Numbered from the stretch's first letter, positions 35,575 to 48,061 are shown. The stretch is DNA of 64,000 bases from Oncomelania hupensis (GCA_036898135.1 CM072517.1:66328104-66392103), one strand, 5' to 3'. The notes: generated from the letters alone by a model not told the origin. Numbers and translations: made by a program.

Positions 35575-36062
35575 TGTTACACTGGATGTTGGTTTTATCT
35601 TTATCAGTAGTTGATTCAGCCCCAATGCTTGAATCCTCCTGATAAGTGTAACTCGGATTCGTTTATCCACGCAACCCGTTCACTCAGCAACAAGGCAGGA
35701 GTCGTCGTATGAAGTTTTCCAACTTTATTCAGCGTACATCAACAACTGCATACAACCGCTTTTTCCACTCTCAACTTTTCACTTTACAATCCTCTCTCAA
35801 CTCAAACAGTGCGGTACATATATAGTCTCTCTTACTCCAGAGAAAGAAAGAACATTCGGGCAAGATACAATTATAACCAATCAGAACAAATTTCGTCATC
35901 ACTGTCTCACGTCATACAACCATATTTAGAATGGAAGCGTCTCTAGTTACCACTAGAATTATCCACACGCTTCGATCGATAGTAAACAACCAGCTCTAGA
36001 AAATTCTTAAATAATATCGACCAACTAAAATTATCAACGTTATACAAAGCTTTCTTCTAACA
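35575..36062 (-). mobile_element. Probable solo LTR (~488 bp)
   Basis: The ends are TGTTAC... and ...TAACA, the 5'-TG/CA-3' LTR form. On the minus strand a TATA-like CTATATATG (near 35815) precedes an AATAAA (near 35730), then a U5-like stretch. No pol gene adjoins it. Flanking 5-mers (GTAAC, ACAAC) match only in part, so the target duplication is unproven. Confidence 0.6.
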
Positions 36063-36499
36063 ACAACGCAAAATCAAATCAAAGGTAAATACACTCTATT
36101 ATTGCATGCTTTGCAAAATAAAACGATCAGATCTATCGTGCGCGTCTCAAACGTAACAGTGACATTACCAAACAACCAAACAAATACATTTGTACCATCG
36201 TACAACGTACCATCAGTGGACACAATTAGTTTTGATATATGTATTATTTTAGCAAAAGGGTTTATATGTTGTTGTGTTGGTTCATTTCTCTGATAACCGT
36301 GGGTATATCTTACTTCATGATGCTTATGTAATATTGTATAGAGTACAGGTTGTGCTTGAATATTTGGTTTCGTATTTGATGTTTTGTTGTCTTTTTTGAA
36401 CAGCTTTATTTTCTCATAATTTCGACGAAAAAGACATTAAAACACCTGAACTAAATTGAAACAAATAAATAAATGCACACTTAAATGAATAAATAAACA

Positions 36500-36670
36500 A
36501 ATAAGCAATGCATTTGAAAAGCGCAAAATAAGCAATGCATTTTGAAAGCGCAAAATAAGCAATGAATTTTAAAAGCACAAAATAAGCAATGCGTTTTAAA
36601 AGCACAAAATAAGCAACGCATTTTAAAAGAGCAAAATAGGCAATGAAGTTTAAAAGAGCAAAACTGAACT
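36500..36670. repeat. ~31-bp minisatellite, about 6 units
   Basis: Units read roughly AGCAATGCATTTTGAAAGCG CAAAATA with point changes. The Cys/Leu/Phe-rich minus-strand frames across it are a by-product of the period, not genes. Confidence 0.9.
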
Positions 36671-36739
36671 AAAAGACATTTGCTCAAAGCACACACACAA
36701 CGTTAAATAAATAAAATTCTACAGGAAAACAGTTTAGTT

Positions 36740-37110
36740 TTATGGAGAAACTAGAAAGGCAAAGCCCATATGATTCACATGCTCCTTATCGAAGTTGCAA
36801 TATTTAACAAGAAAATGAATGCCCAGAAAAAAGGGGGGAAAAAACACTAAATGAAACAGTGGAAATAAAAAACAAAGTAAGTACTAACACTTTGATCTTT
36901 CGATGCTCTTGATCTTGAGAGGACATTGACCTCCAGCTCCAGATATACTCATGTACGATAAAATAAAATACGGCAAAAGTTGTATTGGGCAAAAAAAAAA
37001 TCAAAAAAAAAAAGAATGACCTTGGAATGACCTTGAACTTCAGTGACCTTGACCTTGGGATGACTTTCCCTTCACGTGGCTTTTCATACTCAGGCCTGAT
37101 CAAATAAACC
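36740..37110 (-). repeat. Interspersed repeat with TGACCTTGACCTT motifs
   Basis: An inverted relative of 22410-22740, sharing CATATGATTCACATGCTCCTTAT, GAATGCCCAGAAAA and clustered GACCTTGACCTTGG/TGACCTTG half-sites. Confidence 0.65.
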
Positions 37111-37174
37111 AAAGTTGTTTCAAACTATGGTTTAAATAATAGAGCCATTCCAATAATTATACGGTTATGGCAGC

Positions 37175-37898
37175 CTACTAGCGCCAAAACCTGATAAGTA
37201 CAAATATCATGAGATAATTACAAATATCATTGGATAATTACAATTGTCAAGGGATAATTACAATTATCACTGAAAATTTACAAATATCTTCGCGAGATGC
37301 TGTTTAATTTTCAGTTTTGGCTCTAGCAATCCGCATTGAAATGCGCCAAAACCGAAAATTGTAATTATCACATAATAATTATAATTTTCCCTTGATAATT
37401 ACAATTTTTTTACGTGATCATGCTTATTCTAAGATGGCTTAGTTGGGCCAAAACTTACATTTACAGGTATCAGTGATAATGATAATTAACACGTGTTCTA
37501 TGTAATATCATGAGAAAATTACAAATATCAACGACATATTTATAATTAACACGTAAAAATTGTAATTATCAATTGAAAAGTACAATTTTCGGGTTTGGCG
37601 CATTTCCAGACGGGTTGCTAGAGCCAAAACTGGAAATTAAACATGATCATGGTAAGATATTTCTTATTTTTTTTAATGATAATTGTAATTATCCCTTGAT
37701 AATTGTAATTATACCATTATATTTGTAATTATCTCATGATATTTGTAATTTTCAGGTTCTGGCGCTAGGAATTCGTGGCAAATACTGAAAAGTATTAATT
37801 AACACTATGGATTACCGGTATCCCTGTAAATTAAACAGAACACGTGTTAATTTCAATTATCTCGTGATACTGGTAACTCGCGGATTTGACGCTAGTAG
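37175..37898. mobile_element. Foldback-like element with repetitive arms (ATAATTACAATTATC type)
   Basis: The left arm (37175 to about 37375) and right arm (about 37575-37770, inverted) match in long blocks: CTAGCGCCAxAACCTGA, TACAAATATCATGAGATAAT, GGATAATTACAATTxTCAAG, CAGTTTTGGCTCTAGCAA and AAATGCGCCAAACCGAAAAT. A further CTAGTAG end near 37898 mirrors the left CTACTAG. The arms are built from short tandem ATAATTACAAATATC variants. No coding potential was seen. Confidence 0.7.
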
Positions 37899-37959
37899 AC
37901 CGTCATATAGGCCTACAACCGTCATATACGATGACAATTAAAAAAAAAAAGTTTTTGCA

Positions 37960-38440
37960 AGGCCTAAAATGAACTTGACCTTCAAGATCAATTAAAAAAC
38001 AGAACATATGTGAAATATCAATCTATCATCTCTAAATACAACAAGTTTGGACTTTATATCTCTCATAGTTTAGGGTCAAGACCACTTCAAAGTACTTATA
38101 CTAGCCGACTTTGGACAGCACCAGTGACCTTGACCTTGGAGCGAGGTTGATCACATTTGAATATTATGTGTCTCATTGATATCTATCACGCTTCAAAAAA
38201 TCATAAGTTCAATATTAATAACTTGTAAAAACAATTGAAATTTTGTGAAAAATTGTCATTTTTGACTAACATTTGTTGACCATGTGACCTTGACCATGAA
38301 GTCAAGTCATTCACACACTGATCATTTATGAGGTCTCGTGGGTATACACCACCTTACCAAGTGTGGCTGTGATAGTTGAAATATGTTCTGAGATATTAAG
38401 TCACTTGCCAGTTTTGCACGGATGGACGTACAATTTATTT
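37960..38440. repeat. Interspersed repeat with GTGACCTTGACCTTG motifs
   Basis: Contains AACTTGACCTTCAAGATCA, CAGTGACCTTGACCTTGGAGCG and ATGTGACCTTGACCATGAAGTCA spaced over 350 bp, and ends in GCACGGATGGACGTAC. This layout is common in interspersed repeats of molluscs as I know them. The motif is an extended nuclear-receptor half-site in inverted orientation. Confidence 0.5.
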
Positions 38441-38729
38441 ATTTATTTTATTAATTAATTTATTGGTTAATGTCATGTTTGCACTATTTAGGACTACATT
38501 TTCTTAGGGGGTGTGGGGGGGGGGGAGAGAAAGGGAGTACTTAGACTCACATTGCTATGCATGTCAATCAAAAATCGATTCTCTACTGCAGTAATACGAT
38601 GATAACAAACAGTCGACCGAAAATTAGCTTGTACGGATCCCCGGCTAGTTCAAAATAGTTCCAGATATCCTCCAATAGCAAAAAACATTGAGTTACAATG
38701 TTACGTCATGGAATGGGGTTCCCCTAAAC

Positions 38730-38771
38730 CACAGGCGCTTGTATCTGGACCCGCGAGCGCCTATGCCTGTG
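38730..38771 (+). repeat. Single copy of the hairpin-arm palindrome
   Basis: 42 nt matching the outer arm of the hairpin at 35251-35375 with one substitution (CCGCGAGC for CACGCGAGC region). Its own ends are inverted (CACAGGC/GCCTGTG). Confidence 0.9.
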
Positions 38772-39230
38772 ACAGGTTTTATACATTCAGTCTGTGTTGG
38801 CCCCTTGCAACTGTGTGTTTAGGCTGCCTTCTACGCAGTCGATTGTGCTGGGCTGCATCAGCCATAAGACTCAGCCTGAGTAACGCTTGATCTTACTCTT
38901 ACATATTATATACACTAACGAAAGAAGGCTTGTGCTTTGTTCTTGAGTATTGTGTGATTTGATTGCTTTTAAAAGAGAACTCTTTTTTGTATTGCATTAT
39001 ACCCGTGATGTGAATCCTTTCCTGTTGTGTTGAAATACGCAACAGAGGGCAGTCATGAGTTTTAGAGGTAAGTAAGTGTGGATGCCATCTTGAAGATTAG
39101 CACACAATTCGTTTTATATTAGGGGTGGGCTTGTTGTTCTGAGATTGAGTATTTTTAGGCGTAAAAGAAGAGGCAACGACGAAGATAATGCTGCTGCTGC
39201 TGCTGATGATGATAGTTAATTTTTTGATGC

Positions 39231-39900
39231 GGTATCTATAAAGGTCGAAAAGACAACTAAAGACGGCTAAAGACAACTAAAGACGGCTAAAGACAACTAA
39301 ATACGGCTAAAGACACCTATGTATAGACAACTAAAGACAACTAAAAGTTGTCTTTAGTTGTCTTTTCGCCCTTTATAGGTACCCCTAAAGACAACTGAAG
39401 ACGGCTAAAGACACCAGGGGTAGAAATTTTAGAGGGTATACAAGGCTACAAACAACTTAAAGAGCCCAAAAACACCTGCCATCTTTGAAAGACATTGGCT
39501 ATGGCAGAAATTTGTTGCCGCGTAGAAAGTACAACGGATTTAAAAAAATAACAATAATATTTTTCAAGTATATTATATAAGAAAATTGATTTAGATACAA
39601 AGTGAAAGCTGTTCTGGGTGATTGTGTAGTCGGATTTAATGAAAATGCAATGCCCGATTCGAAACTGAGGCTATTGTTGTTTATAGGGTTAGGGTTAGTT
39701 GTCTTTAGTTGTCTATACATAGGTGTCTTTAGCCGTCTTTAGTTGTCTTTAGCCGTTAGCCGTCTTTAGTTGTCTTTAGCCGTCTTTAGTTGTCTTTAGT
39801 TGTCTTTTCGCCCCTTATAGGTACCGGTCTTTAGTTGTCTTTAGTTGTCTTTAGTAGTCTTTAGCTGTCTTTAGTTGTCTTTTCGACCTTTATAGGTACC
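39231..39900. mobile_element. Foldback-like element with GACAACTAAA/GACGGCTAAA minirepeat arms
   Basis: The left arm (39231-39415) and right arm (about 39700-39900) are inverted. Each tip reads GGTAxCTATAAAGGTCGAAAAGACAACTAAAG, followed by alternating 10-mers GACAACTAAA and GACGGCTAAA, then CACCTATGTATAGACAACTA. The left arm also contains a small internal palindrome (39340-39365). The ~280-bp centre has no coding frame. The structure resembles FB/foldback elements of other animals in design, not in sequence. Confidence 0.75.
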
Positions 39901-40134
39901 CTTTTTGTAGCGATTTCCATACGTGTCTAAGATTTTCATTAAATTTTCTCTGCTAAGCTTCAGCGTATTGATCGTGCAAAGACGTAGGCCCTAGCAGTCA
40001 CAATTCCACGTATTCCTGTACTTTCGGTTTCGGTGCAAAGACTAAATCAAATCGATGCATTGTTTGTTTTTTTAGTAAATTAGTCCAGTGAGAGGATAAA
40101 CCGAGGTTTAGTTTGTGCACGTACCCATTCCCCA

Positions 40135-40320
40135 TCCTAGGTCGCCCAAGATTGTGCTCCGTCGTAGGCCTATATGCGTCAGACTATGTTCCAAAGATTG
40201 CAGGTGGGCGCCAAGGGCGGCTTGATTTAAATCCTGTATCGAACAGCGCCTTGAGCAGTTCTTGAGGGCTGGAAAAGCGCTATATAAGATTGGTTATATA
40301 AATTCAAAAAATAATAATAG
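40135..40320 (+). mobile_element. SINE family B 3' fragment
   Basis: Carries AGGTCGCCCAAGATTGTGCTC, GATTGCAGGTGGGCGCCAAGGGC, CCTGTATCGAACAGCGCCTTGAG and AAAAGCGCTATATAAGAT in the family B order. Confidence 0.6.
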
Positions 40321-40986
40321 ACGGACATTGGACATAAATAACACATAAGACTATTTATTCACCAAGAAAAACGTTACAAGGATTTTGCTGTGGCATGGCG
40401 ACAATGAAATGCATCCTTTCTTGCAGAGCCTCGCCTGCATGCGTCATGTCATACACTCAGTTAGCAATGAATACACTCAATTAATACACTCATTTACGCA
40501 ACGATAACGAAGGAGGATCGAGGCGCCACAGAACTATTTGTGAAACTGGATGCGTGTTGAGGTGACGCCAACGAATACAAGTTAGACCACACTGTAGTAT
40601 TTATTTCAAAAGCATCGGCGAGCCAGGTTACCAGCTTGGATGCAACCACTGATCAGCCCTAAGAATGGTTCAGCGCACAACACATACCCATCCCCCATCA
40701 AGTCAACCTTAGCCGTGAATCATCGATACAAGACTCTTTTCCAAAGCTGGGGAGGCGTCGAGAGGGGAGATAATGGTCACCGCCCTCAATAAAATGGCCC
40801 TGAGAAAAGGAAAGCCGAGATTCTGAAATCGTCTAGCGCTCTTTCCAAAACGACTGACAGGTTACGAGAACCTGAAATCCTCTAGCTCTTTCCCAAACGA
40901 GTAGACGGTCAGGTTACGGGGAAACCTTAACAATTTAGCGTAGATATAAATTACTGTGAGGCTGGTGATTTGGGTTGTCTTATCAG

Positions 40987-41173
40987 TTCCACAACACAGC
41001 GCTGCAGGCTTTCTACAGAGGTCCGTGTCGGAAGCGGAAAGGGACTCTTTCCTGCAGGAACTGGCGGAATTCCCTCACACCTTCCAGTTGGCCGACATGG
41101 ACGTACATCTGGACGACAACGAAAAGGAGCAGCGGTTGTCGGGCTTGTTCTGGGCCATCGAAGTTGGATACAG
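40987..41173 (+). CDS. IFIT-like TPR gene, 5' visible exon
   Basis: The frame encodes [40 protein letters not shown] and [12 protein letters not shown], ending at CAG/GTGACT. The acceptor is taken as TTGTCTTATCAG at 40986; a second AG at 41018 (TTTCTACAG) is possible. No upstream ATG is in frame, so either an earlier exon exists or translation starts at the internal ATG of ADMDVHLDD. Confidence 0.75.
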
Positions 41174-43973
41174 GTGACTTTCCACTTTTAGTCATACCAC
41201 ATTCTCTGTCTGTCAGTCTGTCTGTCTGTTTTTCCCTCTGTCTGTAGTTCATTGTAAATAAAATCTTGGCGTGAAAGGATAGGGAGAGATGGTGGTGCAT
41301 TGCAAAAGGTCCGCAGAGGAAGAGGAGGAGGAGAAGAAGGAAGAAACCAGGAATCCTTTTTGTTCATTTCTTGGCCCATTTTATTTTCAAGCAACACTCA
41401 ATCGAACAAGCAAACAAGCAAGCAAGCAACCTGTAACAAAATAGCAGGGGCACGTAAATGTATACAAAAATAAGTCAACATTCATTACATATTAATGTGA
41501 AAGAAAGAACACCGACCTTGATCAGAAATTAATTGCCTAGATTAGCACCGACAATATAATATCGATAAGAACACAGCAGTTATTCTGAGTTCAAGTATTT
41601 ATCGTACAACAAAGGGGCAATAGGAATTCAGCAGTTATACTGAATTCTGACATTTAAAACAATGCGAAAAGACAGTATGAATACAGCAATTATGCTGGAT
41701 TCAAGCATTAGTATAATCACACAAAAACATCCATTTAGGGCATAAACATCAATCATACAGAGGTTGTGCTGGATTCAAAATGGCATGGCCTTAATCCAGG
41801 CATAAGAGATGGCTACAGCATAATTCGCTGGCCTCAGAGAGACATAAACAATCTCATGTGGAGATCAGCAATCCAACGCTTATTGCTGGATTTAGTAATA
41901 CATACAGACAGTGATACATCGTATCATGAAACAAAATTAAAACAATCAAAATCCAAAGGTACAAAACACCAACCTCATGGTGATGGACCCTTACCTACCC
42001 ATGGTGGACGTAGGCATACCTAGCCATACAATGGTTCAGCACCAGTTCATCCTGTAATTTGCACATACCAGTATGAACAACTCCATTGTAAGATCAACCA
42101 CTAACACAGGGATGTTGCTAGGAAATTTTTTCTTCGGCGATTTGGCCGAAACAGCCGTTAAACTTTCGGCTTTTTACAGAAAGTTTTGGCTTTTTCTTCC
42201 AAAGCAGTCTCACACGTTTTTTGACTAGATTCACTACGTTAACGTGCACCCTCCACCTCCATTTATTAAAGGCGTTCTGTGGATGCATATCTTTTTTTTA
42301 ATAAAACATGATTTAAAGAGTAGAATAAGAACATTGTAGAGAAATTTTATTTTCTTAAATTTTAGACACACAAATATGTGACAAAAACAATAAAAAGTTT
42401 AGACTGTCCCTTGACAGACCACAATACTGTCAGAGTTTCTTGGTTTAACCTTAGTAATTATCGAATCGTCATCTAAACTGCAATCGTATAGCCCAGGAAT
42501 ATCGCAAAAATGGACAAAACCGAGCCGATTCACCCGTGAAAACTTCGGCTCGGCGAGCCGACATGACGGACAGTTTATCGGCTTTATTATAAAATTTAGG
42601 CTAAAAGCCGAAGATCCGACCCAAACGACATCCCTGCTAACAATATCATTCTAAGTCCTCAGCTAAATAAAACCAGAAAACACTCACCTAAATATACAAC
42701 AAGACATGTGTCAATAAATAAAGAATAGAAACAAACCACACAATCTCTTAACTACATACTGGGACCACTGCTAGTCCGGTACTTATTTAAATTCAATGAC
42801 TAACCGACCACGTGGTCTCAACCTGCCACAATAATTTTCATTAGAAAAACAGGGAACAAACAAAGGAACGATAAATATTTCTTTCTTTTGTTTTATAAAT
42901 AACAGAATACAAGGACAAAGGCAAATAGGACTCAATCAAACTAAACCAACACCATCATCTTAAACCCTTAACTAGTACTTCTAACTGTTCAACTTACAAA
43001 AGAAGCAATTCTATAAAAATACAGTTTTTATACTATTAATAATCATCTAAAATGCCACACAATTAGCACGCCCTGCTTCTCCCTACATGCTCGTACATCT
43101 ATATCTATTATATTACAGCGACTATTAAAATTAAGAATGTTTTTGTCATCACTTTAGACTAGTCATTTGTGTTTTACTATATCTTTCTGTTTATCTGTTA
43201 TTGCTGGGTATGCTTGTTCGAGTGTGTGTGGTTGTGCATACATGTGTGTATTTGTGTATGTAGGTATGTGTGCGTGTGTGTAAGAGAGAGAGAGAGAGAA
43301 AGAGTGAGAGAGAAAAAGAGGGAGAGATGTTAAATCTAAAACATTCTGCCATTGTCCAACACCAAATAATATTCCGATTGTTGTATCTATCACATGTCAT
43401 TTGGCGAAATAAATTCCTGTTATCCTGTTATCGTATATACCTCATAACAGGGGAGATGTTTTCCCTCCAAGGAGAAAAACTCATAATTATTAACTGAACC
43501 TGTTTCTACAACATGGTGTTTCTGGAACCGTGTGTTGGGTGTGGGATGGCCAGAAAGAGATGCAAGAAGTTCTGAAACTACAGGCTAAAAATGAGGCCGC
43601 ATCCATTACTCGGAAAACCTCCACACCAAATATAGTCCTTAACATAAAGTTAACATCGTCCTTCTAACTATAACTTTACTCTTACATCATAAACAATCAA
43701 TATAAGAACCCTACCTAATAGTATCAACACCTTGCATTTAATGGCCAAATCATAATTGTTATCAATTTACAACTTGAATTACTACACCAGACTGACCACA
43801 AAAAAACCTGTCCAAAAGGCGGGAATTTATCTATCATCCGTAGGCCAGTCATGCCTGATTCCAGCTGCACTAACAGAAGTGGAGAAAGAGAGAGGGATGG
43901 AGAGAAAGAGAGAGAGAGAGGCCTAACTACTTGGACTGGGCTACCTTCAGTACACAAACTTGTACCACTAATA

Positions 43974-44026
<53 letters not shown>

Positions 44027-47000
44027 AGAAAGAGTGCACTTTTTCCACAGGTTACATTGGGACGTTCGGATGGAGGTGGAACAGCCACTGGTATAAAGTA
44101 AACATCTCTTACTTATTTGTCGTTGTCCCCCGTTGTGCACTGTGTCCGGGGACGTTATCTAACCACTGAACTGAACTTATTTGTCGAGTAGCCTACAGAG
44201 TGAGTTGGCTTGTAACTGCTGACGAAGTAACGAAATTCAATTCAATTCAATTCAATTCAAGATTTATTCGCCAAGTGACATACATACAGTTATAGTATAC
44301 ATGACACAAAGAATGCTTTAGATCAGCGGCAGGCATGCACAAGATACATAACAAGCGAATAAAGCATAGATCTAGTGCGACCTATGTAACCACCATTATA
44401 CTAGACAGCAGACCCACGCCTGACTAGAACACTCATGTAGAACATAGAAATACAGACATCAACAAACACAACCGAATTACAGATAACAAAACAGGTGCAT
44501 GATTTTTAATGTACATCATCAGACACATCAAATATACAGATGACTAAAATAGATTCGCACGCAGAAGCACCCTCCCGCAATTCATGACTAATATGACTAT
44601 ACAAGTGCACGCAATAAGGAGCAGCCTAAATAATCCTTATAATTGATTTAAGTGTCTGATAGACCACGGGAAGAAGCCATTCAGTGAGCGTGTGGTTTTG
44701 CTGGGGAGGGAACGGAATCTACGGCCTGAGGGGAGCATCTGGAAGAGCACGTGGGCGGGGTGGGACTCATCATGGATAATATGTTTGGCTCTGCGTGTGA
44801 CACGTTGCGCATGTAAAGCCTCGATGGACGGGAGGGCCCCACCAACGCATCTTGCAGCCTGGCGCACAACACGGTCTAAACGCTCCTTATCTTGGATGTT
44901 TGCGTTGGAATACCAAACAATGAAAGAAAAGGTCAAAATGCTTTCTACAGTGGCGCGGTAAAAATTGGCCATGATAGCTTGGCTGACCCGAAACTTCCTA
45001 AGCTGGCGGAGAAAGAATAGTCTCTGATGGGCCTTCTTGACTGTGCCAGTGATGTGCTTTTCCCATCCTAAATCTGAGGAATTGGTTGTGCCAAGAAACC
45101 TGAAACTGTCTACTTGTTCTACTACTTCCCCGTTGATGGACAGGGGTTGCATGTTGTTTCTGTTTTGACGGAAATCTACCACTAGTTCTTTTGTTTTGGA
45201 GACGTTTAATTCCAGATTGTTGTCTATGCACCAAGCCACTAGCTCCTCCACTGCTTGCTTGTATGCTCCCTCGTCATTGTTAGAGATCAGACCTTCTACC
45301 GTGGTGTCATCTGAGAACTTTAATATGACTACCTTATCATGGTGCGACACGCAGTCGTTCGTGAATAGGGTGAACAAAAGGGGAGATAATACGCATCCCT
45401 GTGGTGCACCTGTACTCAGGGTCAGTGGGTCGGAGAGCTTGTTGCCTACTCTTACTGATTGGGGGCGGTTAAGGAGAAAATCTAGTAGCCACCTACACAA
45501 GGCCTGTTCTACTCCCATGCTCTCTAGCTTGCTATACAGCTTGTGAGGAATGATCGTATTGAATGCCGAGGAATAATCCACAAAGAGAATCCTAGCATAA
45601 CTTTTGGGAGTGTCAAGATGTTGCAGAATGTAATGCAATCCCAGAGCCACTGCATCTTCAGCGTTTCTATTCTTCCGGTACGCAAACTGATGTGGGTCCA
45701 TCCGGCTCTCTGTAGCCCGCTGAAGGTGGCGGAGCACCAGGTGCTCAAACACCTTCATGATCACAGATGTTAAGGCCACGGGTCTGTAGTCATTTAGCCC
45801 ACTGATAGTTTTCTTTTTAGGAATCGGGACTATGGTGGAGGTCTTAAAGCACCTAGGCACTCAGGACTGTTGGAGGGTAGCGTTAAAGATGTCAGTGAAT
45901 ACTGGGGCAAGCTGATTAGCGCATGATTTGAGGGCTGCTGGGGTTACACCATCAGGCCCAGGGGCCTTCCTAACAATCTGCTTCTTAAACAGCGCTCTAA
46001 CTTCGTCTTCCTGTATTGTGAAAGGGGCCGCGAGATTATGATCAGGAGGGGGCAGGGGAGAGCTCAGGGTTACGTTGAGCGTATCAAATCGCGCGTAGAA
46101 GTGGTTTAACTTATCAGGGAGCATGGGGTCGGGGTCAGGCGAGGTGAAATTCTTATCTTTGTACTGCGTGGCCTGCTGCATGCCTTGCCAAACCTCTCGG
46201 GGGTTGTTGGAAGCAAACTGCTCCTCCAATTTGCGACCGTACTCTGCTTTAGCTTTATGAATTGACCTTTTCAGACCATACTTGGCTGCTTTGAAACGTG
46301 TTTTGTCCCCACTCCTAAACTCGGCTTCCTTTATTTTAAGCTTGTCTCTAACTTCCCTTGTGAACCAGGGTTTGTCTTTCAGTGCCACAGTGCTTGTTTT
46401 AGTTGGCACACAAACATTCGAACAAAAGTTAATAGGGGTCTTTCGGAACGGGTAAAAGTGAAAGTGATTGTGTGTTCGTTTCGTCCAACGAGAGGCACGC
46501 CGGGAGATTCTTACGCCGCGTTACGAAACGAAACGAACGTGTTTCTGTGCGCTTTCGATTCCAGCACCTAGTTTCGTTGTGATTTTATTGAGCACACACA
46601 GGGCAGGCCCAGAGGCAGAGCACTATTATGCCTACGTAAGGCTTCTTCTAACAAATCATGATTTGACACGAATGTAACGATTAGGTTGAACTTTAAAGAT
46701 GGATTAGTGCTCTAACATTGAAGATATTTTACATTCTAGCTTCGAGTTTCATTTTTGTCACATAAAACAGTTTTTGGACTGCTGATTGGTGATACAGAAT
46801 AGATAGATTCTAGACAGCCATGACGGCTTTTCAGTAGCTCGTTTGAAAATACGTTTTAAGTCTGAGACCGAGTTTAGATCCCCATTATTCCTTCTAAAAT
46901 GGTTGAGTAATGTACCATATACAAATTCAAATCATTTTTGGACATTTTACAAACGATTTAATAACCAAAATGTACTCACTAACATTAGTTCGTGGAAATC

Positions 47001-48061
47001 AGGTTTTCCACGAAGTTTTATTCCTTGTGGTAGGCAGACTTCGTGACCTTTCACCACGGGAAGTTAAAGCGTCACATAAATTGCTGACGTCACAACAATA
47101 AGTAGTCCCGATTCACATTCACTTTCACTTTCACCCGCTTTCGAAAGATCCCTAATGTATGACGTAACCGTGTCCGTATATTCGTCAAGAGACGGGCATG
47201 CGTCTTTGAAAACGTCCCAGTCAGTAGACTCAAGACAATTCTGAAGCATATCAGTAGCTTCAGGGGACCATTTTCTGCTTACCCTCACTACTGGTTTAGT
47301 ACGTTTAAGTTCTTGTTTGTATGTTGGAATCAGCAGAATTGACTTATGGTCAGATTCGCCAAAATTGGGTCTAGCGACAGCATGGTAAGCATTAGGAAAC
47401 ACAGTATAACAATGATCTAGTGTTTTCTCTTCTCGGGTAGGAATGTTGACATGCTGATGGTACCTAGGTAGACATTTCTTCAAGTTTACATGGTTAAAGT
47501 CACCAGTGATGATGATGGCACTGTTAGGAAAAACAGATTCTGCACTGTTGACGATATCGTAGATCTGTGGCAGAACCACTGATGGGCAGGCCTCTGGAAT
47601 GACGTACATGCAGATTACAATCACAGACGAGAACTCACGAGGGGAATAGTATGGCCTACATTTTGTCCCTTATAGACAATCTTGTAATCCAGTGAGTTGT
47701 TCTATATCCTTCAAACTTTCGAATTCGTCTTTATGAAAATGGTGATGATGATGATGATGACGAATGCAGTCTTCCAAGGCGCAGGACTGCGTAAAATAGT
47801 GATGTGCACGAAGAACAACGATAGGACCTTAGCCTTCAACAATAACAACACATTAGTATTATCGTAGCACTAGTGTAAGCTTTGCTTTTGTGTGCCCTTA
47901 TGTATTCTTAAAAAAATCTTTCTCTAAAAAAATTGCCTGCGTGCACACACATGAATACATACACACAAGCACACAAGATCAATTTAAGACAGCATAATTT
48001 AAACAAAGCCGGTAATACATAAGTGAGAGTGAAAGAGAGAGAGAGAGAGTTAGAGAGAAGC

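Larger units (their letters stand above)
44236..47690 (-). mobile_element. L2-like non-LTR retrotransposon, 5'-truncated, interrupted by a MITE
   Basis: On the minus strand the order is the endonuclease C-terminal part (47690-47153), a MITE (47152-46434), then the rest of the linker and the reverse transcriptase (46433-44637), a ~400-bp 3' UTR and a (TTGAA)n tail at 44236-44262. [19 protein letters not shown] near 47650-47590 is a typical L2-type endonuclease segment. Joining the sequence across the MITE restores a plausible TSYI/NFCS reading, which shows the two parts were one element. Confidence 0.85.

Noticed and set aside
36500..36670. CRISPR-like array of ~31-bp repeats
   Set aside because: There are no spacers; units are directly adjacent and drift by point changes, as in a eukaryotic minisatellite.
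40956..40986. Extension of the IFIT-like first exon upstream (MRLVIWVVLS...)
   Set aside because: It would start with GTG, not ATG, and runs through the pyrimidine-rich acceptor TTGTCTTATCAG. It is read as intron.
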